21,558 nucleotides of DNA, taken from Priapulus caudatus (lineage: Eukaryota; Priapulida; Priapulimorpha; Priapulimorphida; Priapulidae). The translations under genes were made by a program, and so were the position numbers. Under the pieces are notes generated by a model that was not told the DNA's origin, searched no databases, and worked only from the letters and a program-made list of their open reading frames with translations. This document shows, in pieces, positions 9,101 through 16,645 of this stretch (the first letter of the stretch is position 1; each line of letters opens with the position of its first letter). Where the stretch lies: positions 326,428 to 347,985 of the forward strand of contig NW_014577101.1 in NCBI RefSeq assembly GCF_000485595.1, written 5' to 3'.

Positions 9101-9949
9101 GAAAGATGCATTGGTTCTTGCAATATTTAGCAGGCTACTCTTCTAACATGGTAAACCTGTCTGCTGCTGTACTCAGTCTAAATATTAATTGAATGTTAAC
9201 AATTCGTTTGTAATTGCACGCGTGTTGTCATTGTGATTTCAGGCAGGCAAGAGGTCCGGTTCTTGCAGGACTTCGTATCATGATCCTGTCCGTCAATAGC
9301 ATGTTCAAGGAGCTGTGGTCGCCGGTGCTCGTGGCAGCAGGGGGCGAGGTGGTCGGCGAACTCTATGCCCTGCATCCAGGTACAGACAAGTTGTTATTAT
9401 TGTCACGTGTCACCTGCTCTCGTATATATACATATATCTATGTGTCATCGATCTATCGATCTATCTATCATTCGCTCGCTCTCTATTTCTGTGTATATAT
9501 ATATACATCCTTCACCTCCCTCATTGCGACCAAGCATACAAGCTGTCTCAGCATATTCTCAAGTGGAGCTGATCAGTATCGCACAGGCATTTTTCTGTGA
9601 CCTGGTGAATCACCATTAAAGGCTATACTGGATTCTTATTGGATCTGAAGCTAACTAAACAAATAAATTGGTGCCATCTTATCGAAGAGATGGACAACTG
9701 CAACAAACTCACACGTATAGATGTTTTTTTAGAGAAAACTGCTCCAATTTATATGTTTCGCGTGATTTCCTTGCAGATGCACCGAACCCTGTTGATGTAG
9801 TGATGGCAGATCAAATCGACAATGTCACACAGTCGGTGGGACAACTGAGCATTCCTGTGGTGACGTCAGAGTGGATCATTCAGTGTCTGGTCAACGGCTT
9901 TAGAATTGACTGCAATGCTCATTCGAAGTTTAGATTAGACTTGGTATGA
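1..9949 (+). CDS. tp53bp1: TP53BP1-like gene, C-terminal part (10 exons, copy A)
   Basis: Exons: 1-133, 608-777, 966-1144, 1707-1844, 7486-7608, 7911-8008, 8494-8616, 8783-8856, 9243-9379 and 9777-9949 (stop TGA 9947-9949). All junctions are AG/GT and the phases run 0,2,1,1,1,0,0,2,1 to the stop without a break, giving 448 residues in the window. The order Tudor, UDR-like motif, basic linker, BRCT1, BRCT2 is that of vertebrate 53BP1, the chromatin reader that binds H4K20me2 and H2AK15ub at double-strand breaks and favours end joining. The 5' part (oligomerisation region, phospho-site-rich N terminus, first Tudor fold) lies outside the window. The intron before BRCT1 is 5.6 kb because it contains a transposon. 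Exon choices rest on reading frames and alignment to human 53BP1 from memory; no transcript was available. The exon ending at 7608 has a weak donor (GTCTGA). Confidence 0.85.
134..607 (+). other. Intron 134-607
   Basis: It begins gtgagg and ends ctag before the UDR exon. It contains an open frame at 249-584 whose piece NTLDLVCIN faintly recalls the endonuclease region of non-LTR retrotransposons. It lacks any other family feature, so I do not call a gene. Confidence 0.6.
608..777 (+). CDS. tp53bp1: Exon: end of Tudor region and UDR-like motif
   Basis: The frame opens VMLSTEQAQAYLDDD, matching the human helix that closes the tandem Tudor unit (VILSLEQ...). It continues with PPFDINLGNLLHGKR, which aligns with the human UDR segment (DISLDNLVEGKR). 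In vertebrates the UDR lies along the nucleosome surface and reads H2A ubiquitinated on Lys15. The hydrophobic I-x-L spacing and the trailing GKR basic patch are kept. The acceptor is ctag at 604-607 and the donor GT at 778; the exon ends in phase 2 and joins the next exon in frame. Confidence 0.8.
966..1144 (+). CDS. tp53bp1: Exon: basic linker with likely NLS
   Basis: It encodes a low-complexity Ser/Lys-rich stretch with KTKPASSSKKGVKRKAGG, a probable nuclear localisation signal. Human 53BP1 has its NLS at the same place between Tudor and BRCT domains. The second half (KLVILQQEIVLTPKNSSTP) has no recognised motif. The acceptor is tgtag at 961-965 and the donor is G|GTGAGT at 1145. Phase in 2, phase out 1. 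Confidence 0.7.
1145..1706 (+). other. Intron 1145-1706
   Basis: This AT-rich intron has a strong donor (gtgagt) and the acceptor tcgtag. No gene, RNA or repeat was recognised in it. The minus-strand open frames here are antisense chance frames. Confidence 0.6.
1707..1844 (+). CDS. tp53bp1: Exon: basic linker leading into BRCT1
   Basis: It reads a Pro/Arg-rich stretch (SPVPQSPRRTPRRARAA, with two SP/TP sites) and then VEEAGPIFAK. The linker sits where human 53BP1 has its basic region before BRCT1. The exon enters and leaves in phase 1, and the split Gly codon is completed by the exon at 7486, which supports the model that the two join across the transposon-bearing intron. Confidence 0.7.
1845..2896 (+). 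other. 5' part of the large intron, gene-free
   Basis: This is the intronic stretch between the linker exon and the duplicated block. It contains diverged repeat units (see 2229-2620). No coding exon with the expected phase and BRCT similarity was found here; the missing BRCT1 start was found instead at 7486. Confidence 0.5.
2229..2620 (+). repeat. Diverged ~171-bp tandem repeat, about 2.3 units
   Basis: Similar words recur near 2229 (gcgcaaatcttaaccgcttg), 2401 (gcacaaatctaaacggctcg) and 2571 (gaacacaaattttcttg), so the spacing is about 170-172 bp. Each is followed by a Cys/Gly-rich 'gac' segment. Runs such as ggtcaaaggtcaa occur within units. The copies are old and diverged, and unit borders are approximate. 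No coding sense was found. Confidence 0.35.
2897..3577 (+). other. Left flank of transposon, copy A, indel-rich
   Basis: This gene-free stretch is homologous to 12689-13334 but differs by many scattered 1-3 base indels. The open frame at 3042-3338 exists only in this copy and is broken in copy B. No exon was recognised. Confidence 0.6.
3578..4028 (+). repeat. Left terminal inverted repeat, copy A
   Basis: It is the inverse of 6940-7418 and contains two subterminal units anchored at the 'ctctgatatata' word (about 3769 and 3921; the second reads ctgctgatatata). The spacing is about 152 bp here, against 147-149 bp in the other arms. The difference comes from extra single bases found only in this arm. 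Confidence 0.8.
4192..4899 (-). pseudogene. C-terminal nuclease and Cys-rich part of transposon protein, copy A
   Basis: It consists of two pieces in one frame (4642-4899 and 4192-4641) separated only by TAG 4642-4644. It carries SPDTDVFIL, HALSGADVTGCFAGKGK, KVYAPKSSIANVKKLKW and VKCNCLASRCSTNR. In copy A the tail reads NRFTCKS, where copy B keeps NRCTCRK. The difference falls within the indel-rich segment that ends near 4210 and is probably sequence error. Confidence 0.65.
4817..5434 (-). pseudogene. XPG-like nuclease fragment of transposon protein, copy A
   Basis: This 205-residue open piece holds candidate metal ligands Asp32 (VDGM), Asp75 (VFDRY) and Glu168/Glu169/Asp171 (EEAD). The next expected acidic pair (DTDV) lies in the +1 frame, in the overlapping piece 4642-4899, so a frameshift near 4865 cuts the active site. 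That lesion is shared with copy B. The nuclease assignment is by motif order only. Confidence 0.7.
5687..6616 (-). pseudogene. N-terminal fragment of transposon protein, copy A
   Basis: This is a 309-residue open piece, largely helical by composition. It includes the FFAHDRLNYARMIHLYLAEM block and GNWIVNKNPVVPFCGLGADN, typical of a large uncharacterised family common in invertebrate genomes. The coding sense continues upstream in the same frame (GNHTKRAETAHLI) as far as an in-frame TAG at 6707, so the apparent start at 6616 is not a real start. It ends at a TGA where relatives probably have Trp, and the frame carries on beyond it. Confidence 0.7.
6940..7418 (-). repeat. Right terminal inverted repeat, copy A
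   Basis: It is the inverse of 3578-4028. Units start with tcagagc at 6940, 7089 and 7236 (spacing 149 and 147 bp). Each unit runs through a CACGTGAT-type word, a tctagccatgtcca word and an attgaaaataaaa stretch. It has two full units, against one in copy B. Confidence 0.8.
7486..7608 (+). CDS. tp53bp1: Exon: first strand of BRCT1
   Basis: After acceptor acgcag it reads STLFAGMTFILTKADPSGS, matching the opening of human BRCT1 (KTLFLGYAFLLT). An acidic Ser/Thr-rich loop ending in SSIE follows, at the place of the long loop in human BRCT1. It enters and leaves in phase 1. It lies 67 bp beyond the transposon end. The donor is gtctga, a poor match to consensus. Confidence 0.8.
7911..8008 (+). CDS. 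tp53bp1: Exon: BRCT1, helix 1 segment
   Basis: After acceptor gttgttccag it reads TPRVTVDFNKDHITKQ and continues IKAGGGKIFKKFEQNQ, matching the human FNKQYTESQLRAGAG region. The AGGG turn is the conserved glycine turn of BRCT folds. It ends at the donor GT at 8009, in phase 0. The equivalent exon in copy B is inverted. Confidence 0.85.
8009..8493 (+). other. Intron 8009-8493
   Basis: This intron has the acceptor acatttcag. No gene or recognised repeat was seen. Copy B carries a few small indels relative to this stretch. Confidence 0.6.
8494..8616 (+). CDS. tp53bp1: Exon: BRCT1 core with WxxxC motif
   Basis: It reads ATAENFYLIADTFCRTAKY and then LACSIPCVSHRWIHDSCCF. It has the BRCT hallmark Trp-x-x-x-Cys (WIHDSC). 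The Lys in RTAKY aligns with human Lys1814, reported to contact phosphorylated H2AX. It is exactly 41 codons, phase 0 at both ends. The minus-strand open frame at 8428-8697 is its antisense shadow. Confidence 0.9.
8783..8856 (+). CDS. tp53bp1: Exon: end of BRCT1 and inter-BRCT linker
   Basis: It reads NQLQDYRGYILPAGQNILTG and then KPVEW, aligned with human NQLQNYRNYLLPAGYSLEEQ. The residue at the place of human Ser1853 is Asn here. The final Trp codon is split TG|G across the junction with 9243, consistent with phase 2. The donor is gtgagt. Confidence 0.9.
8857..9242 (+). other. Intron 8857-9242
   Basis: It begins gtgagt and ends gatttcag. No gene or repeat was recognised; open frames on both strands here are short and lack family resemblance. 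Confidence 0.6.
9243..9379 (+). CDS. tp53bp1: Exon: BRCT2 first half
   Basis: It reads QARGPVLAGLRIMILSVNS and then MFKELWSPVLVAAGGEVV, aligned with human NLKVLLVSDQ...FLELWSEILMTGGA. It shows the usual beta1-helix1-GG turn of BRCT domains. It ends in phase 1 at the donor gtacag. Confidence 0.9.
9380..9776 (+). other. Intron 9380-9776 with simple repeats
   Basis: It contains the TA/TATC microsatellite at 9422-9508. Open frames over it are repeat-driven. The acceptor is ccttgcag. Confidence 0.6.
9422..9508 (+). repeat. TA- and (TATC)-rich microsatellite
   Basis: Runs of ta, atcgatctatc units and gtatatatatata lie in the last intron. Copy B (18952-19038) is identical by eye, which is striking for a fast-changing sequence type and argues that the two copies separated very recently or are alleles. 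Confidence 0.8.
9777..9949 (+). CDS. tp53bp1: Exon: BRCT2 second half and stop
   Basis: It reads APNPVDVVMADQIDNVTQS, IPVVTSEWIIQCLVNG and ends FRLDLV. The second WxxxC hallmark (WIIQC) is kept, and the end matches the human C terminus in position (HPKYKHDYV...). The stop is TGA at 9947-9949. Confidence 0.9.
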
Positions 9950-10362
9950 GGCCTGTAGGTCGACATGTAATTTTACACAGTGCAAAGGATTGCAAAGGTT
10001 ACACAAGGTGTAAAGGATTTAGGGTGTATTAAGAGGTAGGTTGTGAAGAGCGTGTACGTGGAATTTTAAGTGCATTCGAGAAGTGGTGAGTGACGTCACA
10101 CTGGCGCGCGTCTACATGGTCATTAATCTACTATATACGCCCATGAATACTGTGTAGGCCTATGTGTGAAGGTACGGGTCATACTATAGCATTCCGGATA
10201 TATTGAGAGCCACATGTTATGTACGGATTTTATAGTTTTTCATACATGAGAATTTCCCGCGGCCCTGCGGATTTCCGCTTTTAAATTATATTCCAAACAT
10301 AATGAGAAATTGCTTAATTCGTGTAGATCCGTTGAGAACGAATTGGGGGAGGTAGGTTCAGG

Positions 10363-10563
10363 TTAGTCAATGATTGACGATCGGTACCGGTGCATCGTAA
10401 AAGCATTCAAATACCGGACGATCACAAGTAATCTCTGAAAAATATTGCTACTACCCCTGTAATCTGTACTTAGACTGTTCCACTTCGTCGCTCTTGCGAT
10501 GGTAAATCTATTTTCATTCGTCAATTTCCCGATGAATGCTTTCATGTTAAAATATGGCTCCAA
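10363..10563 (-). other. Possible non-LTR retrotransposon tail fragment
   Basis: The 66-codon frame includes NRFTIARATKWNSLSTDYRG, which resembles the 'FxxRxxxxWNSLP' segment near the end of LINE ORF2 proteins. Only this short stretch matches, and Ser-Thr replaces the usual Pro. It may be chance. Confidence 0.25.
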
Positions 10564-11562
10564 TCGTTGTACATAAAAAATCCATTCTCATGTACTCTTA
10601 GAATGCACCAGTCTAGCTTTAAAATCGTAAAATTTTACATGAGAGGGGAGGGGCACATTATGTTCTCTATGTGGGATACTAATATCCATTTGGAATACCA
10701 GAAACCTAGAAGCTAGTAATCCACTTGGATACAAGATGAAAATTCTAATTTTGGGTCCTATAACTGGAAGAAATTTTAGAAAATTAAATGGGGTTTTATA
10801 TGAAAGCTCAGGATTGCGTTCATTTCTTTCAAAATTTCGCCTGCAGCGCTCGCTAGGCATGGATACTGAACTGACAAATTTTTGAATCACGCACTTTTCC
10901 GCTTGTTTGGTCATTCACTGTTCTCATGTATAAACATTAGAATACATTATATAACTTAGATAATCATGATAAATTTATATAAAATATTATGAAATATGTT
11001 TTGTACCAAGATAACAATAAATTTTTGTACAAAGTTTTTATTTGTTGTTATTCTTACTGTAAACTATAGGAAGTTTTTGTTGTTTCTATTCTCATTTACA
11101 GTATTGATTCTGGGCAATAAACATCAGATATTTGCAATATGATGACAGCATGAAGTTTAAATAGTTGTATAACTTTTGTCCATTAGGTGATTGGATAGGG
11201 TCATTCCATAGAGAGGGACAGCTACAAGTAGCATTGTGGCCAAACGAATAGAAAGTGTGTTTGCATGTGCTTGTGGTCAACAGGAATGGATCAAGAATGT
11301 AAGAGAGTGAATGAGAGGGGGGGGGGAGTGATTTGTAAAATATGACTAATATGCATTGATATCAAGAAGATTTTACAAATTACTTGTTTAGTTTGCTAGT
11401 TAATGTAGAAATAAACTGTAAAATATAATCCATATAAAAATCTTACATTTCTTTATTTAAATATACACGGTTTGATTGGAGCAGTCTTGGTTATCACAGA
11501 ATACCACATTACAGCGCACTGACACAACCTTCACAATCTGCAATGGATGTGAGAATCTAGGA

Positions 11563-11592
11563 GTGAATAAAAACAGTTCTGTTTTTATTCAC
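11563..11592. promoter_or_regulatory. Perfect palindrome with AATAAA on both strands
   Basis: Arms GTGAATAAAAACAG and CTGTTTTTATTCAC (14 bp each) surround a 2-bp spacer. AATAAA occurs on the plus strand in the left arm and on the minus strand in the right arm. It lies between the stop of the plus-strand gene (9949) and the stop of the convergent minus-strand gene (11764). It is unchanged in copy B. It could serve as a shared poly(A) signal or hairpin, which is inference. Confidence 0.55.
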
Positions 11593-11646
11593 GCCGGCTA
11601 GAATAGCACTCCATATTTTCAAGCAACTACTTGTCTTTTAGAGAAG

Positions 11647-11652
11647 TTTATT
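11647..11652 (-). terminator. Poly(A) signal of the minus-strand gene, copy A
   Basis: On the minus strand it reads AATAAA (plus strand tttatt), about 110 bp after the stop codon, a usual 3' UTR position. Conserved in copy B. Confidence 0.5.
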
Positions 11653-11763
11653 AAGGCAAGTCCAAAATGTAATGTACACGATCATGATGAAGCCAACAAC
11701 ACACTACAAGAAATACAGCTACGATTCCAGGTAACACGAATGCACACCTAACGTCTCAGTGTG

Positions 11764-12316
11764 CTAGCTTCTGGCTTTGCTCTGAGTTCCCACGTGAAGC
11801 CTATTCAACTGTCGCAGCGTTTGTAGGAGGTTGGTGATTATTAACTCTGCCTTGTCTTCCATTCGCAACGCACACTGGTACATCGACTTGTACGTTTTTA
11901 GTAATTCTGCATCCGGCGGCCCCTTACTGAAACCAAAACAGTACTCGGTTGTAAGAAGACGGGACTTGCTTCAACTTGTTCTACACACACGTACCTTCTG
12001 ATGTATGTCAAATGCGGTTGTAATAAAATTTGTGTTTACCGAAATTTGGTGCGGTCCACAATATAGGCGTCTATAGACGTACTGCACTTGTTCATATCAG
12101 TTATCTGCAGCAAAATGGCAACTCGTCGACAGTAAAATTGCCTCTTATTGAAACGAACTACACTCACCCTCGTTTGGCCGGCGTGGAAGCAGCCTTAACA
12201 AGAGCCATCAAGGTTCCCTGCAGTTGCTGCTGCATAATTCCCAGCAGCTTGCTGGCTTCCTGCATGAATTGATTCTCGTTCATCGATGTCACGTTGGACT
12301 CTTTCTTTGATGACAT
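11764..12316 (-). CDS. Small two-exon helical protein, unknown function (103 aa)
   Basis: Exon 1 is 12168-12316 (ATG at 12314-12316) and exon 2 is 11764-11926, with donor GTGAGT, acceptor tttcag and a phase-2 junction giving a Gly codon. The protein begins MSSKKESNVTSMNENQFMQE, has a Gln/Leu-rich helical part (LLGIMQQQLQGTLMALV), a short basic/Pro turn (STPAKRGKGPP) and a second helical part (YKSMYQCALRMEDKAELII) ending in a polar tail. There is no signal peptide or membrane segment. Two amphipathic helices suggest a small subunit of a larger complex, but I do not recognise the family. Evidence that it is real: clean splice sites, matching phases, a downstream AATAAA, and few changes in copy B exon 2. 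An extra exon in the 241-bp intron is possible (a donor-like gtacgt lies on the minus strand near 11992). Confidence 0.6.
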
Positions 12317-12416
12317 GGTAGCCGAAGTCTATAAAGAAATAGCACTGTGTGTCAAACAGCACATGATAGGTAAAACTAGAAAGGGCAGTTGTCGCCAACT
12401 ACATGTATCCCCCGTG

Positions 12417-12688
12417 TTCTCCCCAAGATGTGTAAGTATACCAAGTTTGGTCGCGCTAGGTCAATTAGGGGTCGAGTTATAGAGCGGAAGAAAAATATGA
12501 TCAAGGTCAAGGTCATGGTCAAATAAAAGCCGCAGCGACCTGGTTTTGGTACGCGACACACATTCTCCCCAAGATGTGTAAGTATACCAAGTTTGGTAGC
12601 GATAGGTCAATTAGGGCCCGAGTTATAGAGCGGAAGGGAAATATGATCAAGGTTAAGGTGAAGGTCAAATAAAGGTCGTAGTGACCTT
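12417..12688 (+). repeat. 146-bp tandem repeat, two units, second truncated at the junction
   Basis: Unit 1 (12417-12562) and unit 2 (12563-12688) both start ttctccccaagatgtgtaag and share ccaagtttggt, gtcaattaggg and cgagttatagagcgg. Unit 2 loses similarity right where copy B begins (after gtgacct), 20 bp short of full length. The family looks like an interspersed minisatellite. Confidence 0.8.
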
Positions 12689-13334
12689 CTAGCACTCAAA
12701 TAATTACCCAGGAGTGAGGCTGCGGATTTCCCAGACTTAATTTTCTCATCAAATTTTGGCACCAATATAGACGCAAGTGTGTACGTTCTTGAGCTTATTC
12801 GGTCCACTAATCACTGGCCTACCTTGTACTGAAATTAGTTTACAGATATTTGCTATCGTATTGCTGTAAATTAAAATGGTAATCTTGGACGAGCTGCTCT
12901 GGTTGTATCAACCATTGAGCTATTTTTAACGAGCCAGATGTGCCTTGCAAGGGGTTTAATGTACCTTATTACCTGACACCATAGAATGCACGTTATGTAT
13001 AGTAATAATATGGTAATTATTCGCTCCTGCTTTTTGCAATCCGTCGTCACACTGACAGCTGCCATTGCTGCAATGCTTTGGCTGACCGATGCAACGATGC
13101 CTTTGATAGCGGCCCGCCATCTATCGGAATTTTATTACACTAGTTTGAAGTGTTTTTTTTGAGGTTAGAAATGAACATATGTATAGGAACATTGTATATG
13201 CACAAATGAATTTATCAGCACAACACCAGACACCAGATGAGCCCTGTCGCTCTGCGGCACTTGTTAATTCTCTTGGATAGATGGGTTAATTACTGTCAAT
13301 TGCTTATCTGCGTGTGTACTGAATGTGTACTAGT
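12689..13334 (+). other. Left flank of transposon, copy B
   Basis: Homologous to 2897-3577 but 35 bp shorter overall through many small indels. No open frame is shared with copy A, so I see no gene. Confidence 0.6.
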
Positions 13335-13766
13335 AGTCAGGGAGCAAATGTCGCAAATTCCCATGGGAATTCCAGGCTACAAGCCAACAGCTAGGCTAGA
13401 TGTGTCGAGGGGACCATATGGAACATGAAAATATATGTTGGCAACATTGAAACTTGCACCGGGCTATTTTAGGGGGTGTTTTAGAAACAACACGATTTTT
13501 CAACATGGAAACGAGGCTCTGATATATAAATAGCTATAACTTATTTTATTTTCAATAAAATTCGGCCAAACTTTCAGCGATTACAAACCTCAGCGAGTTG
13601 GACATGGCTAGATTATAATATTCCACTAAAACGATCACATGACATATCTGGCACGAAATCGAGGCTCTGATATATAATTGGCTATAACTTTTTTTATTTT
13701 CAATAAAATTCGGCCAAACTTTCAGCGATTACTAACCTCAGCGAGTTGGACATGGCTAGACCATAA
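13335..13766 (+). repeat. Left terminal inverted repeat, copy B
   Basis: It has two subterminal units anchored at ctctgatatata at about 13518 and 13665 (spacing 147 bp). This arm agrees with both right arms at most places where the copy A left arm has extra bases. Confidence 0.8.
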
Positions 13767-14542
13767 ACCAATGGACATGCACTGCATTATAAGGATCAGT
13801 CCTCATCCACTTCTGATGTAGAGTCAGAATCATCAATGTACTCGTCTTCTAGGCGATTCTCGCATAGGTCACTGTCTCCGGAGCAGCCACATAGTTCAGT
13901 AGTTCAGTAGTTGAGGTTAGCTTTCTGCACGTGCATCGGTTCGTTGAGCACCGACTTGCTAAGCAATTGCACTTGACCAACTCAATAACAGCATCTGGTG
14001 CGGGAGACAAGCTCGTCATCACGGGTACCCAGGTATCGCCTTCTAGCTTCCAGCCATACTCTTCTGGGGAAGGAAGTCGTGGATTCGCTACAAAATCGGT
14101 ACTCCATACTTTCTCTTGATAGCAGGCTCTCTTTATACCTTCGCGAAGTGCGGCATGGGTGGGTGGCAACTTCTCTGATTGCGCTTCAATTTTCCGGAAA
14201 AGGGACCACTTGAGCTCCTTGACATTAGCGATGCTTGATTTGGGGGCGTAGACCTTGCATACAAGCCTCTCGAGAGTATTGAGCGTCTGCACCGTCGGCT
14301 GATTTGGAAAACCCATGTTTGCGAGAGCGTCAAAAACTTCTTCATCTGATTCTGGGAAGATCTTCCACTACGTGGCCTTTCCTTTGCCAGCAAAACAACC
14401 AGTAACATCAGCACCACTCAATGCATGAAGGCCGGGTAACGCTGCTACCTTCTGATGACCAAGAGCTTGTGCTATGGGCTGTAGCCTGATAACCCGTCGT
14501 TGCTGCCCAGTTCCTGTAACAAAGTTGATGTTGCTACAAAGT

Positions 14543-15160
14543 TCAGGGCATTGTCTCATGCACAAAATAAAGACATCCGTATCCGGAGATATGGATTTCT
14601 GTAGCTCCTTGTCTAGTAGCATCAATGGCGTGCAGCATGATCTTCATGTCTGCTTCCTCCTGACTACTGCGAAGGTGCGCGACATCTCGATGGGTTGCTT
14701 TACATTCACACCCCCAGGCGACAACGAGATCCTTGCCCTTTTTTTCTGCTCTCTGAAGTACCTTGGCTGCAAGATATTCCGTCAACTTCATCTTGGTCTT
14801 GGTGTGTGACAGTATGCGTTTCATCGGGACCTTTGCTATATGAGTCGTGTCTGATATTCGGTAGTAAATCGGCGCTTGATCTCCCTGCCGAAGGACGCGT
14901 GTAGCTGACTTTAAGGACGAGGGAACATCGTAACGGTCAAAAACCAAATGAATCTCTTCTCTTTCGGAGAACTTGAAGAGAAGCTTGTCAGTGAAGTGTT
15001 CGGCAAGTTGAGCGCACGTAGCTATGCAGGCCGGTTTGTCCAGCGATTGCAGCTCCGCCATTCCATCCACAATGACTGCCTTCTTTCGATGCACCGGGAG
15101 TCTTGCCTCATCAGTCTCATCAGTGGAAGAGACAGCTGGCGCCTCCATAATCTTTCTCAA
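14543..15160 (-). pseudogene. XPG-like nuclease fragment, copy B
   Basis: It is identical to the copy A piece at 4817-5434 except for one visible substitution (VPMKS to VPMKR). It keeps VDGM, VFDRY and EEAD and has the same frameshift before DTDV. Confidence 0.7.
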
Positions 15161-15412
15161 CCAAGCTCATCAGCGTACTCTTGTTTAGTCAATGTAGCAT
15201 CACATCATCAGCAGCAAAGAGGGACCTCGGAACCACAGAAAACTCGTACTGGCCAATTGCTTCTTGTATGTTGATTTCCACTGGCACACCACCATCATCC
15301 GGGCAAACAGGCTTCTGTCCTCTTGTAACTCAACTACCTTGTTCTTCACGGCAACCCTGGTCTTCTTTAGAGTAGTCTTCCAAGTTAGAAGCTTGCGTTT
15401 CTTCATGGGAGA

Positions 15413-16411
15413 TCACAGATTGACATTGGCTTTCTGGATGCGTTCTGACACGAATGTGTTAAGGAGTTTGGCTCCCTCGCTACTCTGTGCACAGAGGTTC
15501 TGTTTCGTTTCCTCAGATACTACCACTTTAGTGACAATATTGAACAAGTCATCTCCAGACTGATCTAATGGGTTAGTGTAGCTTGCGATTGTTGCGGTCA
15601 GCTTGTTGACATTCTTCTGTTCACGGGACAATGTGGCGGTGGTAAGCTTGTGATGATGACTAAGGATTTTGGAGTGTAAGTGATTGGACGCGCCTGCCAT
15701 ATCTCTCGCTTGCTTGGCCAACTGAGCCAGTTCTGGAGCAATCAAAAATAACTTTGCGCGGGCATTAGGATTCAGGGTTATACCAACTAATCTTCCACTG
15801 ACTTTCATCGAGCGATTGAGATGCTCCAGGGCGTTGTCTGCACCAAGCCCACAGAAAGGAACGACGGGGTTCTTGTTCACAATCCAGTTGCCATTCTTAA
15901 ATTTGCTGTAGGTGTCGGAGTCACTTGTCTCGAGAGACTTCATTTCTGCGAGATACAGATGGATCATCCTAGCGTAGTTAAGTCGATCATGGGCGAAGAA
16001 GGACTTTGTGAACCTTTTGAGGGTCTTTAGGTGGAGATCCCAGTCAGCAGTACGAACGGCGCGAATAAACATCATCAACTCTAAAACCATTTCCATGTAC
16101 CTCCGAAAGACCTTGAACATTGGTTTGCTTGCGTGCTTCTCATCGAACTCTGACATTTTAGTCATGATATCCAATGTTTCTACAGCATCTGCCATGTTCT
16201 TGTGCGCCTGCGCTACATTTCCGCTCTCTCCGCTTGTGCAAGCTTTCTCCAACTGGCTCGCCAGCTGCGTCAGACGCTCTTTAGTTTCACCTGTTTCTTG
16301 CTCCAGGAAGAATTGTTGGTAAAGGTTGAATAAGGCTTGCAAAGTTATAAGGTGTGCTGTTTCAGCTCTCTTAGTGTCTAACTGTCGATGAGCCATAGAG
16401 GTCAGATTCAA
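15413..16411 (-). pseudogene. N-terminal fragment of transposon protein, copy B
   Basis: This 332-residue open piece is homologous to 5687-6616. Its first ~20 residues (MNLTSMAHRQLDT) come from a wrong frame opened by the 20-bp deletion. Copy A retains the reading that makes sense (STVRQIVEGNHTKRAETAHL). The true coding part starts near TKRAETAHLITLQALF. A few substitutions separate the copies, such as SEFKNG/SKFKNG. Confidence 0.7.
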
Positions 16412-16645
16412 TCTAAGCCATGTCGATTCCGCTGCTCTTGATGTAAGCGCCGATGGTCTTCACTGGGCCATGACGATATGCAACTCGCCAGTGCGAAGAA
16501 TCAGGTTGCTGAGGTCACCTCGAGCCATCTGCACTTGGCATACTAAGCAAAACTGCCGGGATTTATCATCTTCTGCCATAGCATCCATATTTTCAACAAG
16601 AACACATCTGCTTGAACTGTAAGTAAAAATGGCGGTCTAATAATG

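Larger units (their letters stand above)
9950..11646 (+). other. 3' flank of the 53BP1 homologue, no gene recognised
   Basis: This AT-rich sequence has AATAAA hexamers at 11016-11021 and 11116-11121 and in the palindrome at 11563-11592; any could serve the plus-strand gene. A poly-G run lies near 11318-11327. The minus-strand frames at 10588-10914 and 11092-11280 resemble nothing I know. The sequence is nearly identical in copy B (19481-21178). Confidence 0.5.
2897..12688 (+). repeat. Duplicated block, copy A (9.79 kb)
   Basis: From ctagcactcaaataat at 2897 to the junction at 12688 this block matches 12689 to the window end in the same order. Matching offsets are 9792 at the start, 9726 in the transposon coding part, 9558 at the first BRCT1 exon, 9530 in the BRCT exons and 9533 in the minus-strand gene. 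Copy A has all BRCT exons in the correct orientation and both exons of the minus-strand gene. Whether this is a true tandem duplication or two haplotypes joined in the assembly cannot be settled from sequence alone. Confidence 0.9.
13796..16588 (-). pseudogene. Transposon protein relic (XPG/FEN-like), copy B
   Basis: It spans the region from the likely start ATG at 16588 to TGA at 13796-13798. It shares with copy A the stops at 16413-16415, 15413-15415, 15189-15191 and 14368-14370 and the frameshifts near 15149 and 14591. The Cys-rich tail is better preserved: CNCLASRCSTNRCTCRK, then, after a frame change beside a tandem cagtagtt duplication, CGCSGDSDLCEN and an acidic end. This gives about eight or more cysteines in the tail. 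A 20-bp deletion near 16376 relative to copy A shifts the frame upstream of the 332-residue piece. Confidence 0.75.

Noticed and set aside
9315-9572. Overlapping plus-strand frames through the microsatellite
   Set aside because: They are read-through of the BRCT2 exon or other frames into simple repeat; the donor at 9380 ends the coding part.
12030-12272. 80-codon plus-strand frame
   Set aside because: Overlaps exon 1 of the minus-strand gene in antisense; no motif.
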